This document shows, piece after piece, positions 18,752-26,852 of a stretch of DNA of 64,000 nt. Positions within the stretch are counted from its first letter, which is position 1, and each line of letters begins with the position of its first letter. The stretch comes from DATFFO01 sp963772815 (GTDB taxonomy: Bacteria > Actinomycetota > Acidimicrobiia > Spongiisociales > ZC4RG35). The stretch is from the NCBI GenBank assembly GCA_963772815.1, contig CAVYYV010000005.1, positions 434,001-498,000 on the forward strand, in the 5' to 3' direction. Position numbers and translations under genes: made by a program. The notes below the pieces were generated by a model. The model was not told the DNA's origin. It was given only the letters and a program-made list of their open reading frames with translations, and did not search any database.

Positions 18752-18825
18752 CGGGACGTGGCGCAGTTTGGCAGCGCGCAGCGTTCGGGACGCTGAGGTC
18801 GTGGGTTCAAGTCCCACCGTCCCGA
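18752..18825 (+). tRNA. tRNA-Pro (anticodon CGG)
   Basis: A complete cloverleaf: acceptor CGGGACG/CGTCCCG, D-stem GCGC/GCGC, anticodon stem CAGCG/CGCTG with loop TTCGGGA (anticodon CGG), and T-arm GTGGG-TTCAAGT-CCCAC. CCA is not encoded. The 3' part from the anticodon loop onward was probably supplied by the integrated element, since a second 3' half lies at 28625. Confidence 0.95.
18784..18802 (+). repeat. attL core repeat within tRNA-Pro
   Basis: A 19-bp sequence covering the anticodon loop and 3' anticodon stem, identical to 28625-28643. Flanking bases differ on both sides, so the limits of the repeat are sharp. Confidence 0.85.
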
Positions 18826-18843
18826 CAAGAGAAACACCAGGTC

Positions 18844-18867
18844 AGGGCCGCCCTTCGGGGCGGTCCT
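18844..18867 (+). terminator. Stem-loop after tRNA-Pro
   Basis: AGGGCCGCCC pairs with GGGCGGTCCT around TTCG, including one G-T pair, with CTGGTTTGTG downstream. A related but stronger hairpin follows the orphan tRNA half at 28677-28710. Confidence 0.55.
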
Positions 18868-18887
18868 CTGGTTTGTGAGGGGTGTTC

Positions 18888-18908
18888 CATCGCGCGTCCA
18901 TCGCGCGT
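18888..18908 (+). repeat. Tandem CATCGCGCGT repeats, left end of element
   Basis: Two exact CATCGCGCGT copies (18888-18897, 18899-18908) are set 11 bp apart. The same pair with the same spacing is found at 28510-28530 near the other end. Direct repeats about one helical turn apart near att cores are typical of integrase arm-type sites. Confidence 0.6.
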
Positions 18909-18940
18909 TCTGAAACCTGTGGGGATCTGGCGACCGACCG

Positions 18941-18946
18941 TACAAT
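18941..18946 (+). promoter_or_regulatory. Predicted -10 box for the nucleotidyltransferase/HEPN pair
   Basis: TACAAT lies 6 nt before the ATG at 18953 and there is no Shine-Dalgarno sequence, which fits a leaderless transcript. Confidence 0.45.
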
Positions 18947-18952
18947 CTGCCT

Positions 18953-19255
18953 ATGGCAAGCCGGTCGATAGGTCTCAACTCGCTGATCCAGGATCACCGA
19001 TCCGAGATTCGGGCGTTGTTGGAGCCGCACAACGCCCGGTCGATCGCGGTGTTCGGTTCTGTTGCGCGGGGCGAGGCAACGGTCGACAGTGACGTCGACT
19101 TCCTCGTCGAGTTCGAGCCTGGGAGCTCACTTCTGGATCTGATCCGTCTCGAGGAGGCGCTCGGTGATCTCCTGGGTGTCGATGTCGACGTCATCTCGCT
19201 CGGAGCGCTTCTCGAACGAGACGACGAGATTCGAAGCGAAGCCGTCACGCTGTGA
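18953..19255 (+). CDS. MntA-like minimal nucleotidyltransferase (antitoxin)
   Basis: The 100-residue minimal nucleotidyltransferase has the motif GSVARGEATVDSDVDFLVEF (about residues 35-54), with the GS and the two metal-binding aspartates of the DNA polymerase-beta-like fold. Proteins of this kind (MntA) neutralise HEPN toxins by adding AMP groups to them. The downstream HEPN gene overlaps it as GTGA, the usual operon. It is the first gene inside the tRNA-Pro element, where such a pair may stabilise the element. Confidence 0.85.
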   Translation: MASRSIGLNSLIQDHRSEIRALLEPHNARSIAVFGSVARGEATVDSDVDFLVEFEPGSSLLDLIRLEEALGDLLGVDVDVISLGALLERDDEIRSEAVTL

Positions 19256-19587
19256 GCCGATCCGACGCCCACCGCCTGGCCGACATGATCATGGCGGCCG
19301 ACGAGATTGCCGCGATTGTCCAGCGGGGACGTGACGCATTCGACGCCGACGTCGTGTTGCGTCGCGCCGTCGAACGGTGCCTCGAGATCGTCGGTGAGGC
19401 ATCCAAGGCGATGTCGTCCGATGTCACCGACGTCCACCCCGAGATCCCTTGGTCCGACATGGCGAAGGTGCGGGATCGGCTGAGTCATCATTACCACCGG
19501 ATCGACCCCTCACAGCTGTGGACGATGGCGACACAGGACATTCCGGCCGTCGTGAGACTCCTCCGGGAGATTGCACCGGGAGGCTGA
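19252..19587 (+). CDS. HepT-like HEPN domain RNase toxin (DUF86)
   Basis: The 111-residue all-helical HEPN protein has the RNase motif R-x4-H in VRDRLSHHYHRID (about residues 73-85), with a nearby tyrosine that in HepT is the AMPylation target. The GTG start overlaps the antitoxin stop. The last 78 bp overlap the 3' end of the integrase gene on the other strand, an unusual tail-to-tail overlap that could couple the two genes by antisense effects. The length is normal for the family, so it looks intact. Confidence 0.85.
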   Translation: MSRSDAHRLADMIMAADEIAAIVQRGRDAFDADVVLRRAVERCLEIVGEASKAMSSDVTDVHPEIPWSDMAKVRDRLSHHYHRIDPSQLWTMATQDIPAVVRLLREIAPGG

Positions 19588-20742
19588 TCGATCCCGTTGC
19601 CGTGACCTCAGGGCGGGCGTCATGCCAGGCTTTGACCTCGGCCAAGGTCTCGTCGGAGGTAGGAGTCGGTCCCCGAGGCGCTCCGCAGCCTGCCGATCGG
19701 CTTCGGTAGTCGCCTGGGCGTAGATGCCGAGGGTGAGCCTGGGATCGGTGTGGCCGAGGCGAGTCTGGGCCGTCTTGAGGTCGATGCCTTCCAGGACGAG
19801 CCCGGTGGCGTTGGCCCGGCGGAGGTCATGGAACTGCGCCCACTCGACCTGAGCCCGCTGCCGGGCCGGATACCAGACGCGGTGAAGCCAGTTCGAGTAG
19901 TCGAGGTGTTCCCTGTCCGGGATCGCAACGAGGAAGGCGTCGCCGTCCCTGGTGGTTAGCCGGCGCAGCTCGAGATGGTTTGCGAGCAGTTCCATGAGCA
20001 CGGATGGTGCTGCCAGGGTTCTGCGGGCGGCTTGGGACTTGGGTGGTCCGATGACAGAGCGCCCTCCGATACCTCGTGTGACCTGTTCGGCGATAGTAAT
20101 GGTCGACCGGTCAAAGTCGATGCGGCCGACGCGGAGACCGGCGCACTCGCCCCAACGAAGCCCGAGCACCGCCCCGAGATAGACCATCGTCGCGTACTGG
20201 GGCCCCATCGCCTGGGCAAGGTCCGCGAGCTGGTCCGCGGTGAGCACTGGTCGGTCGGTCGGCTGGATGGCCGGCAAGCGGATCCCTCGGCAGGGTGACC
20301 GGGCGATCCGATCGTCGAGCACGGCGGCGTTGAGGACCGCCGAGAGGGTCTGGTACACCCGCCTGACGGACCGTGGTGCGAGACTCTCGGACCAGTAGTT
20401 GACGCATCGTTGGATGTCAGATGGGGTGAGTGACCCGATGGATCTGTCTCCGAGACCGGGAAGGATGTGCACCCGGAGCGCCGAGTCGTCTCGGGCGCGG
20501 GACGACGGTCGTTTGGCAGGGTTCGAATCGAGCCACCTGTCGGCGACCGTCCGGAGCGGCTCCTCCGACCGGCGTGGATCGAGCCAGTTGCCTCGACGCC
20601 GACTGGCTCGTTCGTCGGACTCGAACGCCTCTGCTTCGCGTCGGGTCCGAAAGGTCCTCGTGTAGGTCTTGCCGGTCGGGTCACGCAGTCGGACGTCATA
20701 GCGTCGGGCCCCTTCTTTGGTCCAACGCAGATGAACGCTCAT
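19510..20742 (-). CDS. Tyrosine recombinase (integrase)
   Basis: The 410-residue phage-type integrase has an N-terminal arm-binding AP2-like region (residues 1-55), a SAM-like core-binding domain (about 65-150) and a catalytic domain. Active-site residues are R in GLRWGE, K in GPPKSQAARR, H-x-x-R in FHDLRRANAT (the usual HT is replaced by RA), H in LGHTDPRLTL and the nucleophile Y in GIYAQ. About 60 residues extend past the active tyrosine. It lies next to the tRNA-Pro att site and overlaps the excisionase gene upstream by 4 bp. Confidence 0.93.
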   Translation of the reverse strand: MSVHLRWTKEGARRYDVRLRDPTGKTYTRTFRTRREAEAFESDERASRRRGNWLDPRRSEEPLRTVADRWLDSNPAKRPSSRARDDSALRVHILPGLGDRSIGSLTPSDIQRCVNYWSESLAPRSVRRVYQTLSAVLNAAVLDDRIARSPCRGIRLPAIQPTDRPVLTADQLADLAQAMGPQYATMVYLGAVLGLRWGECAGLRVGRIDFDRSTITIAEQVTRGIGGRSVIGPPKSQAARRTLAAPSVLMELLANHLELRRLTTRDGDAFLVAIPDREHLDYSNWLHRVWYPARQRAQVEWAQFHDLRRANATGLVLEGIDLKTAQTRLGHTDPRLTLGIYAQATTEADRQAAERLGDRLLPPTRPWPRSKPGMTPALRSRQRDRSASRCNLPEESHDGRNVLCRHRPQL

Positions 20743-20948
20743 GCTCGTCCGCCGGCCCCGGAGTCGACCGCCGCCCCTTGGAGCCGGCTCACGAACTCGA
20801 CGAGGGCATCGGCCGGGATCCGCCTGCTGGCCCCGATCCGCACCGAGGCAAGCTCACCGGTGCCGATCAGCTCGTAGACCTTGGAGCGGCCGATCGAAAG
20901 CACCTCGGCCGCTTCTTCTGGCTTCAGCAGCAGCTTCTCAACCAACAT
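20739..20948 (-). CDS. Excisionase-like helix-turn-helix protein
   Basis: The 69-residue protein has an MerR/excisionase-type winged helix-turn-helix: LLLKPEEAAEVLSIGRSKVY then GTGELASVRIGASRRIP, ending in a short tail. Such proteins bend attachment-site DNA and favour excision. The start ATG 20948 opens the domain; the open frame further upstream has no family match. Its stop overlaps the integrase start as ATGA. Confidence 0.8.
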   Translation of the reverse strand: MLVEKLLLKPEEAAEVLSIGRSKVYELIGTGELASVRIGASRRIPADALVEFVSRLQGAAVDSGAGGRA

Positions 20949-21477
20949 GACCCGGGCGCTCCTGGATGGACTTGGGTCACATCGGATCACGGCACCCTGT
21001 CCACGGAGTGTCAGCGGGGTGGCGCGAACCCTGTCATCTCGGCGTGCCAGCTCGAGAACGGCCAAAACGGATCCCACGATCCAGTCCGGAATTCAGCGGG
21101 TGACACCTGGCTCTGACCGCCCAGTTGGAGGGCTACTGACATCCAAACAACAGGGTCATCGAGGACCATCCGGGCCATGCGCCGTTTCTTCGCTCTCCGA
21201 AGCGACCACGATCGGGCTCGAGACGACCGGCGGCACCGCCCGACGGCTGCGAAGGTCGGGCGATCCTCCGACACCACGGCGATGGCCGCTGGGCTGCGGC
21301 GATCTGAACAGCCTCACCGCGCGACCTGGACTCACCCTGAGGCCACTCGAAGAGAATCAGGTATGACCGTCTCTCGGCCACAAGGTCAACGAGCACGCCG
21401 ACCGCACTTGACTCTGACGAGCGCGAGCACGCGATTCGCGTTGACCACCCTCCAACTACACACGCACCTGCAACAAG
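20949..21477. other. Noncoding stretch between excisionase and the first insertion sequence
   Basis: Only short arginine-rich frames occur here, with no recognisable domain or start signal. It should contain the promoter for the excisionase-integrase pair. I see no repeat or RNA gene in it. Confidence 0.4.
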
Positions 21478-22927
21478 TTGGTAGCGGGGTGTTGCGTTGA
21501 CATTGGGGTCATGTCACGAGGCGGAACCGCACGTTGGTTGGGTGGGTGGCGGTGGGGTTCCACGGCCACGCCGGGTGATGATACTTTCGGGCGAGTTTGA
21601 GCATGAGGAGTGCTCGGCAGCCGTGGATGCTCCAGCGGGCTCCGACGTCGGTGCGGCGGTTGAGTTCACGCATGACCCGTTCCAGGACACCGGTGGCCAA
21701 CTCGGGTCGGCCCTTGTCGCCGAAGAGGAGCCGGCCGGCGTCGGGGTGGCTGATGAAGGTGAATACGTCGGCTTCGGCGGCTCTGAGGTAGCTGGCGGCA
21801 CGGACCACCCCACGGGCGTCCATCTCATCGATGAGTTCCTGGTAGGCGATCCGGGCTTTGGGAAGTTCCTGGTGGCGGTGAGCGTCGGCCAACAGGTCGA
21901 CCAACAGGGATCGGAGTTCCCGCCGGTGGGTCTTGGAGGCGCCTTCCCGCCACGCGGTGTAGGTCATGCCACGCACCAGGTGCCACAGGCAGCGTTGCAC
22001 GGGAACGTCGGGGAAACGTTCCGCCACCATGTCACTGAGCGGGGTCTCTCCGTCGAGGAGGATCAGACCCGGCCGGACCCCCTCGAGGAGTTGACCCATG
22101 GCAGTCCACGACTCATCCAATGTGGCTCCCAACAGCCGGACCGAACACGTCACCCGACCGTCGGTGAGGTGGCGGGCCATCAGACCCACGGCGAGGTGGA
22201 GTTGGGTTCCTCGCAGCATGTCGCCGGCTCGTTCACCGGTGCCGTCCAACAACAAGATGGGGACGTCGAGGACTTCGGGGCCGAGACGGTGGGGAGCGAC
22301 GTCGATCACGTCGTTGCGGATGGTCCGTGCCGATACCTGCATCCCGGTGAGTTCGGAGAGGAACCGGGCAGCCTTGGCGTAGGTCACTTCGGTGGCAAGA
22401 CCCCCGGCCAACGCTGCCAGCCGGTCGGTGCGTCGCTGGTGGGGTCGCAACCCCAGCAGCCTCAAGGAGGGGGCGAAACGACGCCCACACGACAGGCATT
22501 CCACCTGGGCGGCCCGGAACTGCACTCCGCCACAGGCTGCGGCCAGTTTGCGATCCGAAGAGCGGAACCCCCGCCGACGGAACCCGCGACGGTTCCCACA
22601 GTTTTCCCGAGTGCACGACCAGGGCGCCTCCGGTTGATTATCCGCCGGGGTCGGGTGGCGCCGTCGACCCACCACCATGTCGAGCAGCGTCTCGGTGAGG
22701 CCCTCGATGACCTCGCCCACCAGCTGACCCGGAGCGCTGCGGCCAAACGCCACCGCAGCCTCCTCCAGCTCATCGAGGCCGACCAGTTCGTCGACCTCCA
22801 CAGCGACGGTACGGGTAACTTGCAACACGGACACGGGAGCACCTCCTGCTCGGCAAAGGCGGCTGGTGCCCCGTGTCCTATCACGTCGTCACCAATCCCC
22901 AGTGTCAACACTTCCCCCCGCTACCAA
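21478..22927 (-). mobile_element. Insertion sequence, ISKra4/UPF0236-like, about 1.45 kb
   Basis: The ends are bipartite inverted repeats: TTGGTAGCGGGG, six variable bases, then GTTGACAyTGGGG, at 21478-21508 and in inverse at 22897-22927. CAAG on both outer sides may be a 4-bp target duplication. One transposase gene fills the interior. The right end lies 12 bp from a palindromic operator-like site and 40 bp upstream of the ATG of an interrupted gene. Confidence 0.8.
21509..22834 (-). CDS. DDE-type transposase (ISKra4/UPF0236-like)
   Basis: The 441-residue protein has an N-terminal zinc-ribbon region (CTRENCGN, then CLSCGRRF) and a DDE-type core with LLLDGTGER, LILLDGETPL and VQRCLWHLVRGM. 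Near the end is an E/W block, ERVMRELNRRTDVGARWSIH. The family assignment rests on these blocks and is not certain between ISKra4 and ISLre2-type. The open frame is intact, so the element may be active. Confidence 0.8.
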   Translation of the reverse strand: MSVLQVTRTVAVEVDELVGLDELEEAAVAFGRSAPGQLVGEVIEGLTETLLDMVVGRRRHPTPADNQPEAPWSCTRENCGNRRGFRRRGFRSSDRKLAAACGGVQFRAAQVECLSCGRRFAPSLRLLGLRPHQRRTDRLAALAGGLATEVTYAKAARFLSELTGMQVSARTIRNDVIDVAPHRLGPEVLDVPILLLDGTGERAGDMLRGTQLHLAVGLMARHLTDGRVTCSVRLLGATLDESWTAMGQLLEGVRPGLILLDGETPLSDMVAERFPDVPVQRCLWHLVRGMTYTAWREGASKTHRRELRSLLVDLLADAHRHQELPKARIAYQELIDEMDARGVVRAASYLRAAEADVFTFISHPDAGRLLFGDKGRPELATGVLERVMRELNRRTDVGARWSIHGCRALLMLKLARKYHHPAWPWNPTATHPTNVRFRLVT

Positions 22928-22939
22928 CAAGTTGCGGGA

Positions 22940-22955
22940 TGTCTACATGTAGACA
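22940..22955. promoter_or_regulatory. Perfect 16-bp palindrome, probable operator
   Basis: TGTCTACATGTAGACA is perfectly self-complementary and ends 12 bp before the ATG at 22968, next to the AGGAGA ribosome site. The TACATGTA centre resembles operators of BlaI/MecI/CopY-type repressors, but no such repressor gene is in the window. A regulator elsewhere, or the interrupted gene itself, may bind it. Confidence 0.55.
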
Positions 22956-22967
22956 GGAGAGTTCCTG

Positions 22968-23006
22968 ATGGACCTCGACGACGGCACCCGGTCAAGTCCT
23001 GAGGCT
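22968..23006 (+). pseudogene. 5' fragment of an IS256-interrupted gene
   Basis: ATG 22968 follows AGGAGAGTTCCTG and opens MDLDDGTRSSPEA before the IS256 end. The strong ribosome site and upstream operator show that a real gene started here. The matching 3' part is most likely the SEC-C frame resuming at 24390. Confidence 0.5.
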
Positions 23007-24388
23007 CCTGTAAACGGGTGGCCGAGCGTTCATGCCACTTCCTTCTTGTCTTGTGTTTGGTCGTTGTCGTCGTGTTCGGTTGAGGGTTCGAGTTCGAGCT
23101 CTTGGCGGAGGGCTCGGAGCTGGAGTCGTTCGAGGTCGCTGATTCCGACTGTTCTCCACCGGTCGGCGCAGCGGATGAGGGTGGCGAACACGAGCTTCAT
23201 GGCTGAGCGTTCCTCCAGGAGGCGGGGGATGACCTTGGTGCGGCGGCGTTCTTCGGCGAAGGACCTCTCCACCAGGTTGGTGGTTCGTACCCAGCGGCGA
23301 TGCCGCACCGGCACCCGATGCACTGCCAGGAGCGCCTCGAGGTCGTCTTCGAGACAGGCCACCGCGGCAGGGAACTCCCGCTGGTAGCGGTTGATGACCC
23401 GGTCGGCCTGGGCCCGGGCGGTATCGAGGGTTGGGGCGTCCCTAATGGCCCGGACCTCGGCCATCACCTCGGCCGAACCTTCCTCGGGGAGCTTGGCTCG
23501 GATGTTGGCCAGCCGGTGGAACCAACAGCGCAGTCTGATCGAAGAGGAGAACACCTTCTCGATAGCCTTGATCAGCCCCGGCGCCCCATCGGAGGTCACA
23601 GAGGTCGGCATCCGCAGGCCTCGACGGATCATGTGGTGGAAGAACTCGGTCCAGTCGGCTTCCGACTCCCGGTTGCCCACCCCCAGATGCAACAGGTGCT
23701 TGCGGCCGTCCGAGCCGATGCCCCAGCCCACCAGCACCGCCTCTTTGGCGCCGTGGCGGCGCAACGACTCATAGATGCCGTCCACGAATAGATATTCGAC
23801 TTCGATGTCGGACAGGTCCCGAGAACAGAAGGCTTCGAATTGTTCCCACAGCCGATCGGTCACCTCCGACACTGCCGTCTTGGAGATCACCAGCTCCCCA
23901 GTCGAGTCCCGGAAGGCGTCCTCGACGTCTCGGGTGGACAAGCCCCGGGCGTACATCTCGGTCACCAGCCGCTCCAAGACCTCCGAGTTGCCCTCCAGAA
24001 AACCCATCAGCGTCGACCGGAACGGCACCCCGGCGTCGCGCACCTGGGGCACACGCACCCCAATCCGGCCCTCTCCGGTGCGGATATCCCGGTCCTCATA
24101 ACCGTTGCGCCATCCCCGATGACCCGCTTCTTCCTCTCGGGGCTGATAACGGCCCCGGCCGCCCAAGAAGTCAGCCTGCTCGCTCTCAAGGAGAGACTGC
24201 ACCACCAGCCGGGTGGCGGTTGCCACCACCTCCGAGATCAGATTCACTTCCTCGTCGGCTCCGCCGGCCAACAACCGGTCCAGCTCCTCGCGTGCCATCA
24301 CAGACGGCGCTACCTTCCTCATTGGCCCGACCTCCTTGTCGTGCGTTGCTTGCTCGACATGGTGGCTCGGGCCACCGACGTTTACAGG
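23007..24388 (-). mobile_element. IS256-family insertion sequence, about 1.38 kb
   Basis: The ends carry imperfect inverted repeats that begin CCTGTAAACG (23007-23027 and 24365-24388), enclosing one Mutator-type transposase gene. I could not find a clear 8-9 bp target duplication. It interrupts a gene whose start lies at 22968 and whose 3' part resumes at 24390. Confidence 0.82.
23030..24322 (-). CDS. IS256 family (Mutator-type) transposase
   Basis: A 430-residue intact transposase. The catalytic triad is visible as D in FVDGIYES, D in TSDGAPGLIKAIE and E in TTNLVERSFAEERRRTKVI. The block CWFHRLANI is the conserved C-x2-H region of the family. The N-terminal part (GRGRYQPRE...HRGWRNGYEDR) is the usual DNA-binding lead-in. 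Confidence 0.93.
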   Translation of the reverse strand: MRKVAPSVMAREELDRLLAGGADEEVNLISEVVATATRLVVQSLLESEQADFLGGRGRYQPREEEAGHRGWRNGYEDRDIRTGEGRIGVRVPQVRDAGVPFRSTLMGFLEGNSEVLERLVTEMYARGLSTRDVEDAFRDSTGELVISKTAVSEVTDRLWEQFEAFCSRDLSDIEVEYLFVDGIYESLRRHGAKEAVLVGWGIGSDGRKHLLHLGVGNRESEADWTEFFHHMIRRGLRMPTSVTSDGAPGLIKAIEKVFSSSIRLRCWFHRLANIRAKLPEEGSAEVMAEVRAIRDAPTLDTARAQADRVINRYQREFPAAVACLEDDLEALLAVHRVPVRHRRWVRTTNLVERSFAEERRRTKVIPRLLEERSAMKLVFATLIRCADRWRTVGISDLERLQLRALRQELELEPSTEHDDNDQTQDKKEVA

Positions 24389-24389
24389 G

Positions 24390-24890
24390 AACCTAGGACA
24401 TCACCACGGCACCCTGGCGAGGATCGACCGCAAGCTGCTCGCCCGTCTCCAACAGGGCGAGATGTACCGGATGGTGCGGGTGCCGGTGACGCCGGCGACG
24501 TGGAAGCGGTATTGCGACTCGGCAGGCGTCTCGATGGGTCGTGCCATCGTGGCGTTGATCGACCGGGAGCTGGTAACTGTGTTCGGTGATCAGACTGACG
24601 ATCACCGACCGTGGTTGGTCGAGCAGGCCGAGGATGAGCTGGCCAGACGCCAGGAGCAGGTTGGTCTCCGTGAGGAGAAGGCGGCGGTTGTAGAGGAGCG
24701 GCTCCGGGCGTGGAACGCGCACCTCCGCCGGTGGGAGGGCGAGTTGGAGACCCGCGAGCGGCGAGTCGAGTTCGCAGCGAAGATGGCTGCCCGAGCGGTC
24801 GAGGCGGAAGCCAAGGTAGGGCGCAACGAACGCTGCCCATGCGGATCGGGGCTCAAGTACAAGCACTGCCACGGCCTGCCCGATCGGTAG
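24390..24890 (+). pseudogene. SEC-C motif protein, 5' end lost to IS256
   Basis: About 165 residues remain. A helical N-terminal part (LARIDRKLLARLQQGEMYRM, TPATWKRYCDSAGVSMGRAI) is followed by a coiled coil (about EQAEDELARRQEQVGLREEK to RRVEFAAKM) and a C-terminal zinc-binding SEC-C motif RNERCPCGSGLKYKHCHG. SEC-C tails occur in SecA and many small proteins and often mediate protein or ribosome contact. The frame is open back to the IS256 edge without a start; an internal ATG at 24462 could still give a shortened product. Confidence 0.7.
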
Positions 24891-25191
24891 CAGGCCGGCG
24901 CTCCCAGATAATGTCTTGCTGGTGCAGATTGCCGGATCGAGGGTGCTAGATGGTGCGCCATTCCGCTCCGCGCGGTGAGTGATCTAGCCCGTATTGCCCA
25001 AAGCCCACATCGACTGGCTCGATTTTGACCTCGGGTGACGTCGTCGACCTCGACCTCGGACCCCCCCCCCCGGAGAGGCAGAGAACCCGGCTTCCGCCAT
25101 TCCGCCGTAGTGGTTACCGGTTACCGCGCAATGGATCCTGGACGCGCAGCCTGAACAGCACCCGGTTCGTTAGACAGCGTTCGTGTCTGTT

Positions 25192-26098
25192 TCATGCTGC
25201 CACCTCGGGGGTGGCTGAGGCGAATGCCTCTCGTGGGGTTCTATGTCCGTGGCGTTGGATGAGCCATTCGTTGTTGTACGTCTCGGTCCAGGCCGCCACC
25301 GCCTGGCGGAGGTCGTCGACGGTGTCATACAGCTCGGCCCACAGGCATTGTTCTTTGAGGGTGCGGATGAACCGTTCGGCGCAGCCGTTGGTTTCGGGTT
25401 CTCCGATGTAGGCGGCGTCGTCTGTGATGCCTAACCAGGCGATCGACCCCAAGAAGTGGCGGGAGCGGTATTGGGGTCCCCAGTCGTGACGCAGCTGGAT
25501 TCCTCGAGCCACATCTGGGCCGAGCCCTCCGAAGCGGTCGATGACGGCGTCGTAGACCGGCTGGAGGGCGGCGATACGGTCGCCTGTCTTGGCGACGTGG
25601 GTCCAGGCTTCGGCCGACCAGTGATCGACGTTGGCGAAGATCCACACCCACCCGTCGAGGCGTGTCCAGGCCATGGTGGCGTCGGTTCCCCACCGCAGGT
25701 TGGGCCCGTCGGGGATGATCGTCCCATCGTGGGCCCGTTCCCGGCGTCGCCCCCGGACCCGCTGGGGAGCCAACAGCCCGTTGATCCTCATCAGGCGTAA
25801 CACCCGCTTGCCGCCCACCCCGATGCCGTGCTCCCTTCTGAGCCGGGCCCGCACCTTGCGGTAACCCTCCCCGGCGAACGGCGAATCGGCGATCACCCGC
25901 CGGATCAACTCTGTCAGCTCGTCGTCTGTGATGTCAGTGACAGGACCGGGGCGGCGACCCAGAGCATCACCGCGGACACGGCGGTGATACACCGTCGAAC
26001 GGGACGCTCCCAACACTTCACACACCCGGGCCAAAGGAAAGGGGCCCTCGGCGGCTATCTCGGCCGCCTCGGCGGCGGGATCTGAAGCCCCCTTTTTT
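25192..26098 (-). CDS. IS3 OrfB, integrase-core transposase (made by -1 frameshift)
   Basis: The product holds the rve-type integrase core with D in WGTDATMAW, D in LRHDWGPQYRS and E in ETNGCAERFIRTLKEQ. It is preceded by a HTH_21-type region (VCEVLGASRSTVYHRRVRG). Translation most likely comes from ribosomes that slip at the A6 run (26093-26098), joining OrfA to GKKGASDPAAEAAE. The frame is open further upstream to 26346, but that stretch is antiframe to orfA. Confidence 0.88.
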
Positions 26099-26402
26099 CC
26101 GCGGCCCGCCGCAGAATCTCGTTCTCCATCGTCAACTCGCCGATCTTGCGTTCCGCCTCCGACAATCGACGGTCCCCCCCGCTGCGGGCACGCCTCTGTT
26201 TCAGGCCCGCCTTGCCCGACTCCAAAAAGTCGTCCCGCCACGCCTGGAGGCGATGAGCTTCCACCCCCACCTCCCGGGACACCTCCTCGAGGGGCTCTCC
26301 CCGCAACAGGCGCAACACCACATCGATCTTGCGGTTCGCTGACCATCTCGGCTTCGACCGGAAACCGCCGGCCTCGTCGTTGGATACCGACATGAGCACC
26401 AT
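26055..26402 (-). CDS. IS3 OrfA, helix-turn-helix protein
   Basis: The 115-residue protein has a HTH_Tnp_1 domain (KIDVVLRLLRGEPLEEVSRE, then HRLQAWRDDFLESG) and a leucine-zipper-like coil (LSEAERKIGELTMENEILRR). Its 3' part overlaps orfB at the slippery site, as in most IS3 elements. Confidence 0.88.
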   Translation of the reverse strand: MVLMSVSNDEAGGFRSKPRWSANRKIDVVLRLLRGEPLEEVSREVGVEAHRLQAWRDDFLESGKAGLKQRRARSGGDRRLSEAERKIGELTMENEILRRAAEKRGLQIPPPRRPR

Positions 26403-26434
26403 GCTCGCTCCTATCTATCGGCTGTCCAACAACC

Positions 26435-26852
26435 CCGGGTGCGATGGACGCCGACCCTGATTGACGTCGTGCCGCTCACGACTACCATCCGCGCCTTCAC
26501 CTCGGAGATCAGAGTCCGATCCGACGGCGCAAACGGGCTCCGGTCAAGGTCTCAGCGGCACCGAGTCAACACGTGCGAGCAGTGTCGACCAGACGAGTCG
26601 AGCACGTCCGCGGCGACGTTGGATCGACCGTTCTCACCCAAATCCATGACACACGATCGGCCTGATCCTGACATTCCGACTTAGCAACGCCAACCACCAG
26701 AATCCCGGGCGCAACGCCATTTCCACCAAGTGCCCTGTAACGGCACCTCCACCCGGCGGCCCCAGATTCGCCTTCCTACGCCACGAGACCTTCAGCTGGC
26801 TCCTCGCAAACCACCACGAGCCAAGATTTGATCTCACGAGGACCCGGCAGGG
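26435..26852. other. Noncoding stretch between IS3 and the lipoprotein gene
   Basis: No convincing coding frame, RNA gene or repeat is visible. It may be residue of a gene displaced by the IS3 insertion. Confidence 0.4.

Larger units (their letters stand above)
25165..26434 (-). mobile_element. IS3-family insertion sequence, about 1.27 kb
   Basis: Two overlapping frames (orfA, orfB) are linked by an A6G5 slippery run. The ends show imperfect inverted repeats, TTCGTTAGACAGC on the left and TTGTTGGACAGC (reverse) on the right. Exact ends and the target duplication are uncertain by a few bases. Confidence 0.8.

Noticed and set aside
20949..21477. Several short frames on both strands, such as 21011-21277 and 21177-21500
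   Set aside because: Arginine-rich shadow composition, no motifs, no ribosome sites.
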